Below, piece by piece: positions 35,492 through 45,542 of a DNA stretch of 64,000 bases. Source of the stretch: Paracoccaceae bacterium (GTDB taxonomy: Bacteria; Pseudomonadota; Alphaproteobacteria; Rhodobacterales; Rhodobacteraceae); assembly GCA_902543185.1 (NCBI GenBank), contig CACBXB010000005.1:1-64000 (forward strand), read 5' to 3'. How positions within the stretch are numbered: the stretch's first letter is position 1; every line of letters starts with the position of its first letter. The position numbers and the translations under genes are program-made. The notes beneath the pieces were generated by a model. That model was given only the letters and a program-made list of their open reading frames with translations. It was not told the origin of the DNA and searched no databases.

Positions 35492-36799
35492 ATGAAAAAA
35501 AGAAGCACGGCACTTACACCAAATGTTTTGACACCGCAGGATTTAGATCCCAACTGGAGATGGGAGGCGCGCCTGCCAGCGTGGGGTCACACTAGTGTCG
35601 ACTTTGAGCGCAGGATCGATCATGATCGTTTACGCCGATACCGACTTAGCAGAACCAGAGAAGCTCTTAAAAACTCTCCTGCGGGTACTCTTCTACTTTT
35701 TGACGTTAATAATATTCGTTATGTTTCAGCTACTAAAATTGGCGAATGGGAGCGAGACAAAATGTGCAGATTTTGCCTTCTTACTGGAGATGACAGTCCT
35801 TATGTTTGGGATTTTGGCTCAGCTGCAGTACATCACCAAAAATACTCTGACTGGCTAGAGCCTAATCACTGTTTAGCCGGCGTCGTCGGCATGAGAGGGA
35901 CAATTCCGCCAGAATTTGGTCTAATGAAAAAATATGCGAAACAAATAGCTGGTTTAATCATGGATGCAGGTATGGCAGATATGCCGGTTGGAGTAGATTA
36001 TGCTGAAACTGCTATGTTTCATGCACTACAAGAGGAAGGCATAAACGTTATTGACGGGCAACAAATCATGTTGGCGGCTAGAGAGATCAAGAACTGGGAT
36101 GAAATCCAACTTTTGACCCAAGCTGCAAGTATGGTGGATGGCGTTTATCACATGATATATGAGGAGTTAAAGCCAGGCGTGAGAGAAAACGACATCGTAG
36201 CGTTATCAAATAAGATGCTGTACGAGATGGGATCTGATGACGTAGAGGCCATTAACGCAATCTCTGGAGAGAGGTGTAATCCTCACCCACATAACTTTAC
36301 AGATAGATATTTCCGTCCTGGGGATCAAGCATTTTTTGATATTCTGCAATCATATCAAGGATATAGGACTTGTTACTATCGGACCTTTAACATTGGTCGT
36401 GCGACTTCAGAGCAAAATGACGCATATATAAAATGCCGAGAATGGTTGGATGCCTCAATTGCTATGATTAAACCTGGCGTGACCACAGATAAGGTTGCAG
36501 AAGTTTGGCCAACGGCGGAGAGTTTGGGCTTTCCAAGTGAGGATGCTGCATTTGGCCTACAGTTTGGACATGGGCTAGGCTTAGCTCTGCATGAAAGACC
36601 TATTATTAGCAGAGCGATTTCATTAGAACATCCAATGGAGATCAAAACAGGAATGGTCTTTGCTCTTGAGACGTATTGTCCGGCAAAGGATGGTTTCTCA
36701 GCTGCTCGAATTGAAGAGGAGGTGGTTGTTACGGATAACGGTTGTGAGGTTATTTCTCTATTCCCAGCAGAGGAACTTCCAATCTCTAACAAGTATTAA
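35492..36799 (+). CDS. M24-family (aminopeptidase P/creatinase/DddP-like) protein with an altered metal site
   Basis: 435 residues with a creatinase-like N-terminal domain and a pita-bread C-terminal domain. Of the five expected metal ligands D283 (FFDILQ), H360 (GHGLGLALHE), E393 (ALETY) and E409 (IEEEVVV) are present, but the second Asp, normally three residues before the Arg-Thr of DITRT, is Cys294 (TCYYRT). The family includes proline peptidases, creatinase (metal-free) and the DMSP lyase DddP. With the ligand changed, a peptidase role is doubtful; a C-N or C-S lyase-type or hydrolase reaction is possible. AAAGGAA precedes ATG 35492. Confidence 0.8.
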   Translation: MKKRSTALTPNVLTPQDLDPNWRWEARLPAWGHTSVDFERRIDHDRLRRYRLSRTREALKNSPAGTLLLFDVNNIRYVSATKIGEWERDKMCRFCLLTGDDSPYVWDFGSAAVHHQKYSDWLEPNHCLAGVVGMRGTIPPEFGLMKKYAKQIAGLIMDAGMADMPVGVDYAETAMFHALQEEGINVIDGQQIMLAAREIKNWDEIQLLTQAASMVDGVYHMIYEELKPGVRENDIVALSNKMLYEMGSDDVEAINAISGERCNPHPHNFTDRYFRPGDQAFFDILQSYQGYRTCYYRTFNIGRATSEQNDAYIKCREWLDASIAMIKPGVTTDKVAEVWPTAESLGFPSEDAAFGLQFGHGLGLALHERPIISRAISLEHPMEIKTGMVFALETYCPAKDGFSAARIEEEVVVTDNGCEVISLFPAEELPISNKY

Positions 36800-36848
36800 T
36801 TTAGTAAAGACTTTTAACAGAATCTGGTTTCTCAAAAAGGATCAAGGT

Positions 36849-37835
36849 ATGGCAAAAAAAATAAATACAAACTCAGAGAGTTATCTGAAAATGTATAGCC
36901 AAATGGTTAAGATTAGATCTTTTGAAGATCAAGCTAATCAACTGTACCTTGACGCGAAGATGCCAGGCCTGACCCACATGTATTCTGGCGAAGAAGCGGT
37001 TGCGGTTGGTATATGCGAAGCACTGACCGTTAAAGACAAAATTACTTCTACTCATCGTGGACATGGGCATTGTGTTGCCAAAGGCGCAGAACTAAAACAA
37101 ATGTTTTGCGAACTACTTGGAAAAGAAGAGGGTTATTGCCGAGGCAAAGGAGGCTCCATGCACATTGCGGATCAGTCCAATGGAAATTTGGGAGCAAATG
37201 CCATTGTTGGCGGTTCTATGGGAATAGCGACTGGGTCTGCACTGCGAGCAAAGCTAAACGGTGATAGCGATGTAACGGTATGCTTTTTCGGAGATGGTGC
37301 TACTGCCCAAGGCCTTTTGTATGAGGTTATGAATATGGCAGCTCTATGGAACTTACCCGTAATTTATGCTTGTGAAAACAATGGTTACTCCGAATATACA
37401 GCCACTGATGAGATAGCCGCTGGTGATATTCTGGATAGGGCGCGTGCTTTTGGAATAGAGGCCCATAAAGTTGATGGACAAGACGTTCTTGCTATCAACA
37501 AGCTAGCAACTGATCTAGTAGCCAGAGCTCGCAAAGGCGAAGGTCCCTTTTTTATAGAACTTATAACATACCGGTATCATGGACATCATGTAGGCGATAT
37601 TAATCGCACATATTATCGTTCAAAAGAGGAAGAAGAAGATTGGAAAAAAAATAAAGATCCAATTAAAATTTTGGGTGATTGGTTGGTTTCTGAAAAAATT
37701 GCAAGTGATGATGAGTTGCAAATTATCAGAGATGATATTGCCGCTGAGGCTCATGTCGCCGTTCAATATGCGCTTGAAGCAAGCTATCCGAATTCAAATG
37801 AAGTTGATATGCACGTATACATGGAGACTAACTAA
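36849..37835 (+). CDS. 2-oxoacid/acetoin dehydrogenase E1 component, alpha subunit
   Basis: 328 residues from ATG 36849 (CAAGGT upstream); a frame from 36660 overlaps the M24 gene and is spurious. ThDP-binding GDG at 148-150 and NN at 177-178, THRGHGHCVAKG with the catalytic-loop histidines, and RGKGGSMHI mark the E1 alpha family, closest in feel to acetoin dehydrogenase or pyruvate dehydrogenase of small-complex type. It forms an alpha2beta2 enzyme with the next gene product, decarboxylating a 2-oxo compound onto lipoate. Its stop overlaps the next start. Confidence 0.9.
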   Translation: MAKKINTNSESYLKMYSQMVKIRSFEDQANQLYLDAKMPGLTHMYSGEEAVAVGICEALTVKDKITSTHRGHGHCVAKGAELKQMFCELLGKEEGYCRGKGGSMHIADQSNGNLGANAIVGGSMGIATGSALRAKLNGDSDVTVCFFGDGATAQGLLYEVMNMAALWNLPVIYACENNGYSEYTATDEIAAGDILDRARAFGIEAHKVDGQDVLAINKLATDLVARARKGEGPFFIELITYRYHGHHVGDINRTYYRSKEEEEDWKKNKDPIKILGDWLVSEKIASDDELQIIRDDIAAEAHVAVQYALEASYPNSNEVDMHVYMETN

Positions 37836-38830
37836 TGCGGTCGATCACGCTTTCTCAGGCTGTCAATGAAGCCATTGCCGAGGAGATGAGACTGGATAGC
37901 TCGGTATTTCTTATCGGCGAAGACGTTGCAGAGGCAGGCACTCCTTTCAAGATTACCACTGGTCTGGTGGAAGAATTTGGAACTGAAAGGGTTATTGATA
38001 CTCCAATTTCTGAGCCAGGCTTCATGGGACTTGCCGTTGGCGCGGCTATGACGGGATCGCGCCCAATTGTGGATATTATGTTTGGCGATTTTCTCTTTTT
38101 GATAATGGATCAGCTTTGTAATCAGGCCGCTAAGGCTCATTATATGTCTGGTGGAAAATTAAATGTGCCTCTAGTTGTTCGTACAAATCTTGGAGCTACT
38201 AGAAGGTCTGCGGCTCAACATAGCCAATCGCTGCACGCTTTAGTATCTCATATTCCAGGTCTCAAGGTCGCGATGCCTTCATCTGCTTATGAGGCCAAAG
38301 GTCTGCTAAAAACCGCAATCAGAGATGATAATCCTGTTGTTATATTTGAAGACAAATTAATGTATCAAGACAAAGCTGATGTGCCCGAAGATGAGTATCT
38401 AATTCCTTTTGGAGAGGCTGCTGTTTTGCAAGAAGGCAATCAGGTCACTTTAATTGGAACGTCTTCAATGAGGCAAGTCTGCGAAGAAGCTGCTCTTATT
38501 CTTTCAGATGAAAAAATTAGTGTTGAGATAATAGATCCAAGAACTTTGGTTCCGCTAGATGAAAAGACAATTTTAAATTCAGCAAAAAAAACAGGAAGAG
38601 TAATTGTGGTTGACGAAGGCCATCAAAATTTTGGTGTTACCGCAGAAATAGCTTCTCGCATTTCTGAAAAGGCTTTTTATTATTTGGATGCCCCAGTAAT
38701 TAGAATGGGCGCTATGGACGTGCCTGTTCCTTTTAGTCCTGTTTTAGAGGATTTGACTGTTCCAACTGCCGAGAAAGTTGCTTCGAATGCGCGAAAGATT
38801 GTAGCGGGAGAGCTGGTGCATGAGTTATGA
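37835..38830 (+). CDS. 2-oxoacid/acetoin dehydrogenase E1 component, beta subunit
   Basis: 331 residues. Transketolase-type pyrimidine-binding domain with DTPISEPGFMGLAVGAAMTG and the C-terminal domain with IDPRTLVPLD and VVDEGH are intact. It completes the E1 heterotetramer. It overlaps the alpha-subunit stop by one base and the E2-like gene by eleven bases, so the three are translated together. Confidence 0.92.
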   Translation: MRSITLSQAVNEAIAEEMRLDSSVFLIGEDVAEAGTPFKITTGLVEEFGTERVIDTPISEPGFMGLAVGAAMTGSRPIVDIMFGDFLFLIMDQLCNQAAKAHYMSGGKLNVPLVVRTNLGATRRSAAQHSQSLHALVSHIPGLKVAMPSSAYEAKGLLKTAIRDDNPVVIFEDKLMYQDKADVPEDEYLIPFGEAAVLQEGNQVTLIGTSSMRQVCEEAALILSDEKISVEIIDPRTLVPLDEKTILNSAKKTGRVIVVDEGHQNFGVTAEIASRISEKAFYYLDAPVIRMGAMDVPVPFSPVLEDLTVPTAEKVASNARKIVAGELVHEL

Positions 38831-39800
38831 AGTAAAAATGCCTCAGTTAGGAATGAACCAAGATACTGCGGTGGTAGTCGCATGGTTTAAAAAAGAAGGT
38901 GACAAGATTGAGAAGGGGGACCCTTTATTTGAGGTGGAAACCGATAAAGCTACCATGGAGGTAGAAGCTCAAAAAGAAGGTTATTTATCGAAAATTAAGG
39001 TTGATGAGGGATCTGAAGTACCCGTTGGTCAACTTTTGGCTTTAATTTCTGATACTAATGAGGATAGTCATAATGACCAAACAGATTTGGCAGACTCTGA
39101 CTCATTCGAAAAGATCGAGCCCTATGCTGAACCCATTAATGATAACAGTATAGAAAATGAAGTTCAAAACATTGGAGACTCTTCCAATAGAAATGAATTA
39201 TCTACTAGGAGTACCAGGAATGAGTCGGCCAGTACAGGCGTCAAAGTTTTAGCTTCTCCTAAAGCTAAGCTTGCAGCTAAAGAGATGGGCTTTGATCTTA
39301 CTGAATTGCGCAATGCTGGAATTGCAGAACCTTTTCATTTTGCTGACCTGGCCCGTGTGCCCCAAAGTTCGAGCTTTTCGTCTATTTATTTGCAGGTTTC
39401 GGCTAAAGCTTTTGATGATCTTATTTTAAAATCGGAAACTGTAAAACGGAGTTTGTTATTTTCAAAGTTCACCAGTAGTGCCTGGAGTTTTGTTTTTGAA
39501 GAAAGTGTCTTGGAGGTAATATTTAAAGATACAAACGGTGAAAGTTATGTTGAAACTACTACTAAAGAAGTGAGTTCTAATGATGTAGCAAATACTATAA
39601 CTCTTATCGATCTTTGTGACACTCGAATAAGTGCATATGAAACAGGGTCCAATAATCTCACTTTGAGTTTTTCCCAATTGCGAAATGAATTCACTATCTG
39701 TTTGTCTTTCAGTGAAAAGATTTTACAATTTTCGGACGCTGTAAAATTTTTGAACGAATTGGGGACAAGGCTAGAGGACCCTGTATTGCAACTTATTTAA
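38820..39800 (+). CDS. Lipoyl-domain E2-like protein with a degenerate acyltransferase domain
   Basis: 326 residues: a lipoyl domain (1-77, lipoylation site K43 in ETDKATMEVEA), an acidic/Ser-Asn linker (about 80-140), a peripheral-subunit-binding domain (143-180, ASPKAKLAAKEMGFDL) and a C-terminal region (185-326). The last region ends like an E2 catalytic domain (FLNELGTRLEDPVLQLI), but is short and has SEKILQF where active E2 proteins carry HRVIDG, so the catalytic His and Asp are missing. It should still carry lipoate and dock subunits, but cannot transfer acyl groups in the normal way. No E3 gene is nearby. Confidence 0.85.
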   Translation: MSYEVKMPQLGMNQDTAVVVAWFKKEGDKIEKGDPLFEVETDKATMEVEAQKEGYLSKIKVDEGSEVPVGQLLALISDTNEDSHNDQTDLADSDSFEKIEPYAEPINDNSIENEVQNIGDSSNRNELSTRSTRNESASTGVKVLASPKAKLAAKEMGFDLTELRNAGIAEPFHFADLARVPQSSSFSSIYLQVSAKAFDDLILKSETVKRSLLFSKFTSSAWSFVFEESVLEVIFKDTNGESYVETTTKEVSSNDVANTITLIDLCDTRISAYETGSNNLTLSFSQLRNEFTICLSFSEKILQFSDAVKFLNELGTRLEDPVLQLI

Positions 39801-39813
39801 GGAATAATCTGAA

Positions 39814-41247
39814 ATGGGCTTTATGAATAAACTGTATATTGGAGGTGAGTGGCGAGAGGCATCAGATGGGGGTACTTTCGAAGTTCTAAACCCTGCAGAT
39901 GAAAGTGTTATAACAACAGTCTCTAGCGGGACGACTGATGATGCAGTAGCCTGTATAAACGCGGCTGACGCTGCATTCGATGGCTGGGCTGCGTTAAGCC
40001 CTAGAGAACGCGGAGAGATTTTAAGAAAAGCACATGAGCTTTTCATAAAGCAAATCGATGATATTGCTCAACTTATTACTCTAGAGAATGGAAAAGCCGG
40101 TGGGGATGCAATAGGCGAAGCAAGATATGCTGCTGAATTTTTTCGCTGGTATGCGGAGGAGGCTGTTAGATGCGATGGCCATCTAGGGATGGCACCAGCA
40201 ACAGGAGCTAGAATTTTGGTACATCAGAAGCCGGCTGGCATTTCCGTGCTAGTCACACCATGGAATTATCCGGCGGCAATGGGTACTAGAAAAATCGGGC
40301 CGGCGCTCGCTGCAGGATGCCCAGTAATCGTAAAACCAGCATCTGAAACGCCTTTGACTATGCTAGCTTTAATGCCTATCCTTTCCGAAGCGGGCGTTCC
40401 GCCGGGAGTTGTAAATATTCTGCCGTCAAGATCATCGGGGGCAGTGGTTTCTAAAATGCTTTCAGATCCTAGGGTTAGGGTGGTTAGTTTCACAGGCTCC
40501 ACGGAAGTCGGCAGAAAATTATTACATGCAGCTGCTGACAATATTGTTAAACCCGCAATGGAATTAGGTGGAAACGCTCCATTTATTGTTTGTAAAGATG
40601 CGAACATTGAAGCTGCAGCAGACGGCCTAATGGTGGCGAAAATGCGAAACCTTGGCGAAGCCTGTACTGCAGCAAACAGGATATACGTACATGAAAGTAT
40701 AAAAGACAAATTCATAGCTATATTTTCAAAAAAAATGGCTGCGCTTAAGATGGGAAATGGGGTTGAGCCCGATGTTGACGTTGGACCATTGGTGAATGCT
40801 GAGACACGAGATAAAGTAGAGTATTTTGTTTCAGATGCTATTTCTAAAGGCGCTAAATTGGAATTAGGCGGTGTTAGACCCAATATTCCAGGTTTTTTCT
40901 ATCCTCCAACCGTTTTGAGTAATGTGCCGGATGATGCGGATTGTCTATCGGATGAAATATTTGGACCTGTTGCTGCCATACAAACCTTTGCTGATGAAAA
41001 AGAAGTCATCGAAAAATCAAATTCAACAGAATATGGTTTGGTTGCATACTTATACACCGAAGATGTTCGACGGGGCTTAAGTTTATCAGAGAAACTCGAG
41101 TTCGGTATGATTGGGCTAAATAGAGGATTGGTATCTGACCCCGCGGCACCTTTTGGTGGAGTTAAGCAGTCTGGCTTGGGGCGAGAGGGCGGTAAAGAGG
41201 GAATGTTAGAATTTCAGGAAACACAATATATTTCAACTGAATGGTAG
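39814..41247 (+). CDS. NAD(P)-dependent aldehyde dehydrogenase (succinate-semialdehyde dehydrogenase-like)
   Basis: 477 residues with the ALDH landmarks: TPWNYPAAMGTRKIGPALAAG, FTGSTEVGRKL, the general base Glu in MELGGNAPF, the nucleophile Cys in GEACTAANR, and FGGVKQSGLGREGG at the end. Closest in appearance to GabD-type enzymes. It oxidises an aldehyde to an acid; directly after the E1/E2 genes, it may take the aldehyde released by the ThDP enzyme. AAGGAATAAT precedes ATG 39814; a second ATG at 39823 is possible. Confidence 0.92.
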   Translation: MGFMNKLYIGGEWREASDGGTFEVLNPADESVITTVSSGTTDDAVACINAADAAFDGWAALSPRERGEILRKAHELFIKQIDDIAQLITLENGKAGGDAIGEARYAAEFFRWYAEEAVRCDGHLGMAPATGARILVHQKPAGISVLVTPWNYPAAMGTRKIGPALAAGCPVIVKPASETPLTMLALMPILSEAGVPPGVVNILPSRSSGAVVSKMLSDPRVRVVSFTGSTEVGRKLLHAAADNIVKPAMELGGNAPFIVCKDANIEAAADGLMVAKMRNLGEACTAANRIYVHESIKDKFIAIFSKKMAALKMGNGVEPDVDVGPLVNAETRDKVEYFVSDAISKGAKLELGGVRPNIPGFFYPPTVLSNVPDDADCLSDEIFGPVAAIQTFADEKEVIEKSNSTEYGLVAYLYTEDVRRGLSLSEKLEFGMIGLNRGLVSDPAAPFGGVKQSGLGREGGKEGMLEFQETQYISTEW

Positions 41248-41350
41248 ATTGGTACTTCAAACTAAAAGTAAATTGATCCTATCAATAATGGCTTTTAGTC
41301 ATTGCAGAAACGAGGTCAAATTTAGATTTATAGAGTGAGTGAAAAAATAA

Positions 41351-41830
41351 ATGCAAGGTGAATTAAAGTGCACGATCAACGGGGTTGTGCACGCTATCGA
41401 CAGTTTTAGTAGTGAACCACTCCTTTTCTTTCTTAGGGATAAAATAGGTCTTAGATCAACGCGATATGGCTGCGGCCAAGGGACATGTGGATCATGTACT
41501 GTAATAATAGATGGTGAGGCCAAAATGTCGTGTGAAACGATTACTAAGGACGTTTCAGGAAAAACTATACAAACAGCCGAGGTTTTTGAAAATGAAAGTG
41601 ACCATCCATTAGTTAAATCATTTATTGAATTTCAAGCCGGTCAATGCGGTTATTGTCTGCCAGGAATTTTAATGGCTTCCAAATCGCTACTTGACAAAAA
41701 ACAAAATCTCTCAAGATTTGAGATAGCACAAGCTTTGGATGCAAATCTTTGTAGATGCGGAGTTCACTCTCGCATTCTTGATGCCATTGAGAAAGCTTAT
41801 CAATTATCAAATGAAAAAAAAGGCACCTAA
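41351..41830 (+). CDS. Molybdenum hydroxylase [2Fe-2S] subunit (IorA/CoxS-like)
   Basis: 159 residues with both [2Fe-2S] clusters: the plant-ferredoxin type YGCGQGTCGSCTV with a fourth Cys (MSC), and the xanthine-oxidase type GQCGYCLPG with LCRCG. It passes electrons from the molybdopterin subunit encoded by the next gene, whose ATG overlaps its stop. It follows the aldehyde dehydrogenase gene by about 100 bases, which contain no clear operator, so it may be the end of the same transcript or a separate unit. Confidence 0.93.
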   Translation: MQGELKCTINGVVHAIDSFSSEPLLFFLRDKIGLRSTRYGCGQGTCGSCTVIIDGEAKMSCETITKDVSGKTIQTAEVFENESDHPLVKSFIEFQAGQCGYCLPGILMASKSLLDKKQNLSRFEIAQALDANLCRCGVHSRILDAIEKAYQLSNEKKGT

Positions 41831-43941
41831 TGAAAAATCAAGTGCCTAAACCTCTTCTTGATTATCCGAAATTAGGTGATTGGCTGAAAGTAACTCCCGA
41901 AAAAAAATTAGTATTCTTTTCGGGCAGGGTTGAGCTCGGTCAGGGTAACATTACCGCTTTGATAATGATGATTTCTGATGAACTGGGAATTGAGCCAGAA
42001 AAAATTTCTTTACAGACTGCTAGAACGGATATGACGCCCAATGAGGGTTTCACAGCGGGAAGTATGTCTATAGTTCATGGTGGCCAATCTCTTAGATCGG
42101 CTGTCGCAACTTTGCGGCAGCAAATTCTAAATATAAGTGCTTCACGCTTGGGGGTCGATGCTTTTGAACTCAATCTGTCAAATGGGCAGATTCTTCAGAA
42201 GGGCTCATTTTGTTTCTCTATCGATGAGGTTTTAGATCAGATTGATCTATCAAGCGAAATTGAAGCAGGCGCAAAAATAAAGGAACCCTCACAAAGATGG
42301 GTTGAGTTTAGAGAGATCGAACGAGTTGATTTGCTGGAGAGAATGACGGGAGCTCCTTTTGTTCATGATATGATAGAGGAGGGCATGCTTTTTGGGGCAC
42401 CAGTGCATCCCGCTAATATGTATTCTAAACTTTTGACGTTAGATGTTATCGCTTTATCAAAAAGGCCTGGGGTTATTAAAGTTGTTCAGGATGGATCATT
42501 TGTTGGAGTTTTAGCAACAAGCCAGCGATTTGCATTAGAAGCAGCTGAGTGGGCAAGAGAAAAGTCTGAATGGAAAGAAATTGACGGAAAGATTGAAAAT
42601 CCAATTTCTCATTTAGTGTCACAGAGCCATGACTTTGAAATTGTTTCCGAAACAGGGGATGTCAATAAAAACGCTGGTGAGTGGCACGAACTGACAGTAT
42701 CGCGACCATATATTTTCCACGGTTCAATCGGACCAGCAGCAGCAGTTGCAAAATGGGAAAACGAAAGACTTACAGTTTGGACACACAGTCAAGGTGTTTT
42801 CCAGTTAAGAGACGCTCTAGCTGGCGTTTTTGAAATAGCAGAAGAAAATATAACTGTAATACACAAAGCTGGTTCAGGTTGTTATGGCCACAATGGTGCT
42901 GATGACGCCGCATTGGATGCTGCAATTTTGGCTAGGGAAGTCGAAGGAATACCTATCAAAGTTATATGGTCTAGATATGATGAGTTTCATGCAGCTCCTA
43001 TGGGGGCCGCTATGTCAACAAAATCACGAGCTCACTTGGATCAAGATGGATATATAACAGCATTTGATGTTGAAGTTACTTCTGTACCACATTCATCTCG
43101 CCCTGGCACCGGCGGGACACCAAATCTGCGTTCTGCTGTCCTTATTAAAAATTCAAAATTGCCCGCCAAATCTCCTGATGTTCCGGCTATAAGGGGAGGT
43201 GGGGCTGAAAGAAATGCCGCACCGTCTTATGATTTTGGCCCAGTTCGGGTGAAGAAAAGACTAGTACATGATCTACCCTTTCGGGCCTCAGCATTAAGAT
43301 CTCTTGGTGCATATAATAATGTAATCGTAAACGAGGGTCTTATTGATGAAATAGCCCATAGAAATGGAGAGGATCCTTTAGCTTTTAGAATTAAACATTG
43401 TGTCGATGATAGGTCGAAAGAATTGTTATTAAGGTTAGATAGTGAAACCAAAAGGTATAAAGAAAATCTCAAGGAAAGTCAGGGTTGGGGCGTTGGGTAT
43501 GCTCGATATAAAGGTATTTCAGGTCTGTGTGCTGTCTTTGTCAATGTAACTGTTGATGAGGGGGTTGTCGTTGACAACGTAGTTTCAGTTTCTGATGTCG
43601 GTGAGGCGATAAGCCCAGATGGTGTAAAAAACCAAATAGAAGGCGGTATAGTCCAATCTATTAGTTGGACGCTTAAAGAAGCTGTAAAAACAGATGGACT
43701 TTCTACAACTGTAGATAGTTGGTTCGATTATCCAATTATAAAATTTAGTGAAATTCCATCTTTAAATACAATACTGATAGAACGTCCATCTGAAAAACCT
43801 TTGGGCGCTGCTGAGATTTCTCAAGGTCCAGCAGGGGCAGCTGTCTCGAATGCAGTAAGACATGCACTAGGTGTTAGAATTACAGAGCTTCCAATTACTA
43901 GAGAGGCTATAATTAATTCACTATTATCTAATGAAATTTAA
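41830..43941 (+). CDS. Molybdenum hydroxylase molybdopterin-binding subunit (IorB-like)
   Basis: 703 residues of the isoquinoline 1-oxidoreductase beta-subunit type: [19 protein letters not shown] near the N-terminus, the Moco-binding stretches [18 protein letters not shown] and [11 protein letters not shown], and the C-terminal [14 protein letters not shown], with the active-site Glu. These enzymes hydroxylate N-heterocycles or aldehydes next to the ring nitrogen or carbonyl. No FAD subunit gene is present, in line with the IorAB type that hands electrons to a cytochrome or quinone. The gene converges with pckA, overlapping its 3' end by four bases. Confidence 0.92.
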   Translation: MKNQVPKPLLDYPKLGDWLKVTPEKKLVFFSGRVELGQGNITALIMMISDELGIEPEKISLQTARTDMTPNEGFTAGSMSIVHGGQSLRSAVATLRQQILNISASRLGVDAFELNLSNGQILQKGSFCFSIDEVLDQIDLSSEIEAGAKIKEPSQRWVEFREIERVDLLERMTGAPFVHDMIEEGMLFGAPVHPANMYSKLLTLDVIALSKRPGVIKVVQDGSFVGVLATSQRFALEAAEWAREKSEWKEIDGKIENPISHLVSQSHDFEIVSETGDVNKNAGEWHELTVSRPYIFHGSIGPAAAVAKWENERLTVWTHSQGVFQLRDALAGVFEIAEENITVIHKAGSGCYGHNGADDAALDAAILAREVEGIPIKVIWSRYDEFHAAPMGAAMSTKSRAHLDQDGYITAFDVEVTSVPHSSRPGTGGTPNLRSAVLIKNSKLPAKSPDVPAIRGGGAERNAAPSYDFGPVRVKKRLVHDLPFRASALRSLGAYNNVIVNEGLIDEIAHRNGEDPLAFRIKHCVDDRSKELLLRLDSETKRYKENLKESQGWGVGYARYKGISGLCAVFVNVTVDEGVVVDNVVSVSDVGEAISPDGVKNQIEGGIVQSISWTLKEAVKTDGLSTTVDSWFDYPIIKFSEIPSLNTILIERPSEKPLGAAEISQGPAGAAVSNAVRHALGVRITELPITREAIINSLLSNEI

Positions 43942-45542
43942 AAAACCAAAGCATCCTTAACATCATTATCAACGCTCGGCAGATATTGTTCAAAATTTGA
44001 AATAAAAAGGCTTACAAGCTTTTTTGCAGCTTGATCATAGGCAGCTTTATCGTCCCATGTGTTTCTGGGGTTTAGATACTTTGGATCCACTCCTGGCACA
44101 AACTTAGGAACCTCAAAACCAAAATTTTCATCTTTGACAAATGTTTCGGTGTTCATGTTACCATCAATGGCAGCTGCCAACAGAGATCTAGTCACATTTA
44201 TTGGCATCCTAGTGCCTACTCCATGCCCACCACCTGTCCAACCTGTGTTAACTAGCCAGCAAAAGGTGTTATTTTCTGAAATCTTCTTTTTAAAAAGGTT
44301 CCCGTAGACTTGCGGTGGTCTGGGAAGAAACGGAGCGCCAAAACAGGTAGAAAACGTTGGCTCTGGTTCTGTCACTCCCCTTTCGGTACCTGGGGCTTTA
44401 GAAGTAAAACCTGACAGAAAATGATACATGGCTTGCGCAGGTGTTAGCCTAGCCAAAGGAGGCATCACGCCAAACGCGTCGCAGGTAAGTAAGATCACAT
44501 GTTTGGGATTTGCCGCCAACCCAGTTTCGCTAGAATTAGGTATGTAGTGCATTGGATAAGCCGCACGCATGTTAGCCGTGAGACTGTCATCTTCAAAATT
44601 CAACTTTTTAGTTCTTTGATCGTAAACCATGTTTTCAATAACCGTAGAAAACAAAGAAGTCGTTCTATAAATATCAGGTTCTGAATCCTCTGAAAGGTTA
44701 ATTGTCTTGGCATAACATCCGCCTTCAAAATTAAATATGCCCTTATCAGACCAACCATGCTCGTCATCGCCAATTAAAATCCGGTCTGGATCTGACGATA
44801 GAGTTGTTTTTCCGGTACCTGATAATCCAAAAAAGATCGCAGAATTTGAGGGATCTTTCTTTGAAATATTTGCGGAGCAGTGCATTGGCATAATTCCAGC
44901 TTCGGGCAATATGTAATTAAGCAGCGTAAATACGGCTTTTTTGTTCTCTCCCGCGTATTCAGTTCCACCGATCAAAATAAGTTGTTTATCAAAATTTATT
45001 GCTATAACTGTTTCGGAACGGCATCCGTGTTTTTCAGGGTCAGCAATAAAACCAGGAAGGTTTATTATTGAGAAATCACAAACAAAATCTTTAATTTGAT
45101 TTTGTTCTGGTCTTATTAAAAGATGTCTTATGAATAAATTGTGCCAGCATAGTTCAGATATTACCCTTACACCTATTCTGTTTTCTGGATCTGCTCCGCC
45201 AAAAAGGTCTTGCACATATAAATCTTTTCCATCCACATAATGCAGCATATCCTTGTGCAATCTGTCAAAAGCATCGGTTGACATTCTTGCATTGCGCTCC
45301 CACCATACCGAGTTTTCGGTCGTCTCACTGACAACAATATGCTTATCTTTAGGGGACCGGCCCGTAAATTTTCCTGTCTTTACAAGGAGGGTTCCACCAA
45401 TGCCGAGTTCACCTTCTTTACGCATCAGAGAGTGTGCAATTAAATCGGGCTCCGTCAGATTAAAGTAGGCGTTTCTGAAGCCCTCAATTCCCTGATTGAT
45501 TAAGTTGAGCTTTGGATTGTACAGTCCGTGAGCAGCGGTCAT
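43938..45542 (-). CDS. pckA: Phosphoenolpyruvate carboxykinase (ATP)
   Basis: 534 residues, the normal length of the ATP-dependent enzyme. Walker A is [14 protein letters not shown], the Mg2+-binding motif follows in [17 protein letters not shown], and the adenine-loop [16 protein letters not shown] is intact. It converts oxaloacetate and ATP to PEP, CO2 and ADP, the first step of gluconeogenesis, needed when growing on organic acids. Two GTTAGCGC boxes lie 73-111 bases upstream of the start. It is flanked on both sides by catabolic genes but not obviously part of their regulon. Confidence 0.97.
   Translation of the reverse strand: MTAAHGLYNPKLNLINQGIEGFRNAYFNLTEPDLIAHSLMRKEGELGIGGTLLVKTGKFTGRSPKDKHIVVSETTENSVWWERNARMSTDAFDRLHKDMLHYVDGKDLYVQDLFGGADPENRIGVRVISELCWHNLFIRHLLIRPEQNQIKDFVCDFSIINLPGFIADPEKHGCRSETVIAINFDKQLILIGGTEYAGENKKAVFTLLNYILPEAGIMPMHCSANISKKDPSNSAIFFGLSGTGKTTLSSDPDRILIGDDEHGWSDKGIFNFEGGCYAKTINLSEDSEPDIYRTTSLFSTVIENMVYDQRTKKLNFEDDSLTANMRAAYPMHYIPNSSETGLAANPKHVILLTCDAFGVMPPLARLTPAQAMYHFLSGFTSKAPGTERGVTEPEPTFSTCFGAPFLPRPPQVYGNLFKKKISENNTFCWLVNTGWTGGGHGVGTRMPINVTRSLLAAAIDGNMNTETFVKDENFGFEVPKFVPGVDPKYLNPRNTWDDKAAYDQAAKKLVSLFISNFEQYLPSVDNDVKDALVF

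Noticed and set aside
35492-36799. Naming the M24 protein as DMSP lyase DddP.
   Set aside because: Family and length agree, but the altered metal site and different flanking motifs do not support it; no other dimethylsulfoniopropionate genes were recognised.
36660-36848. Extension of the E1 alpha gene into the M24 gene.
   Set aside because: The added residues do not fit the family, and ATG 36849 gives the standard N-terminus.
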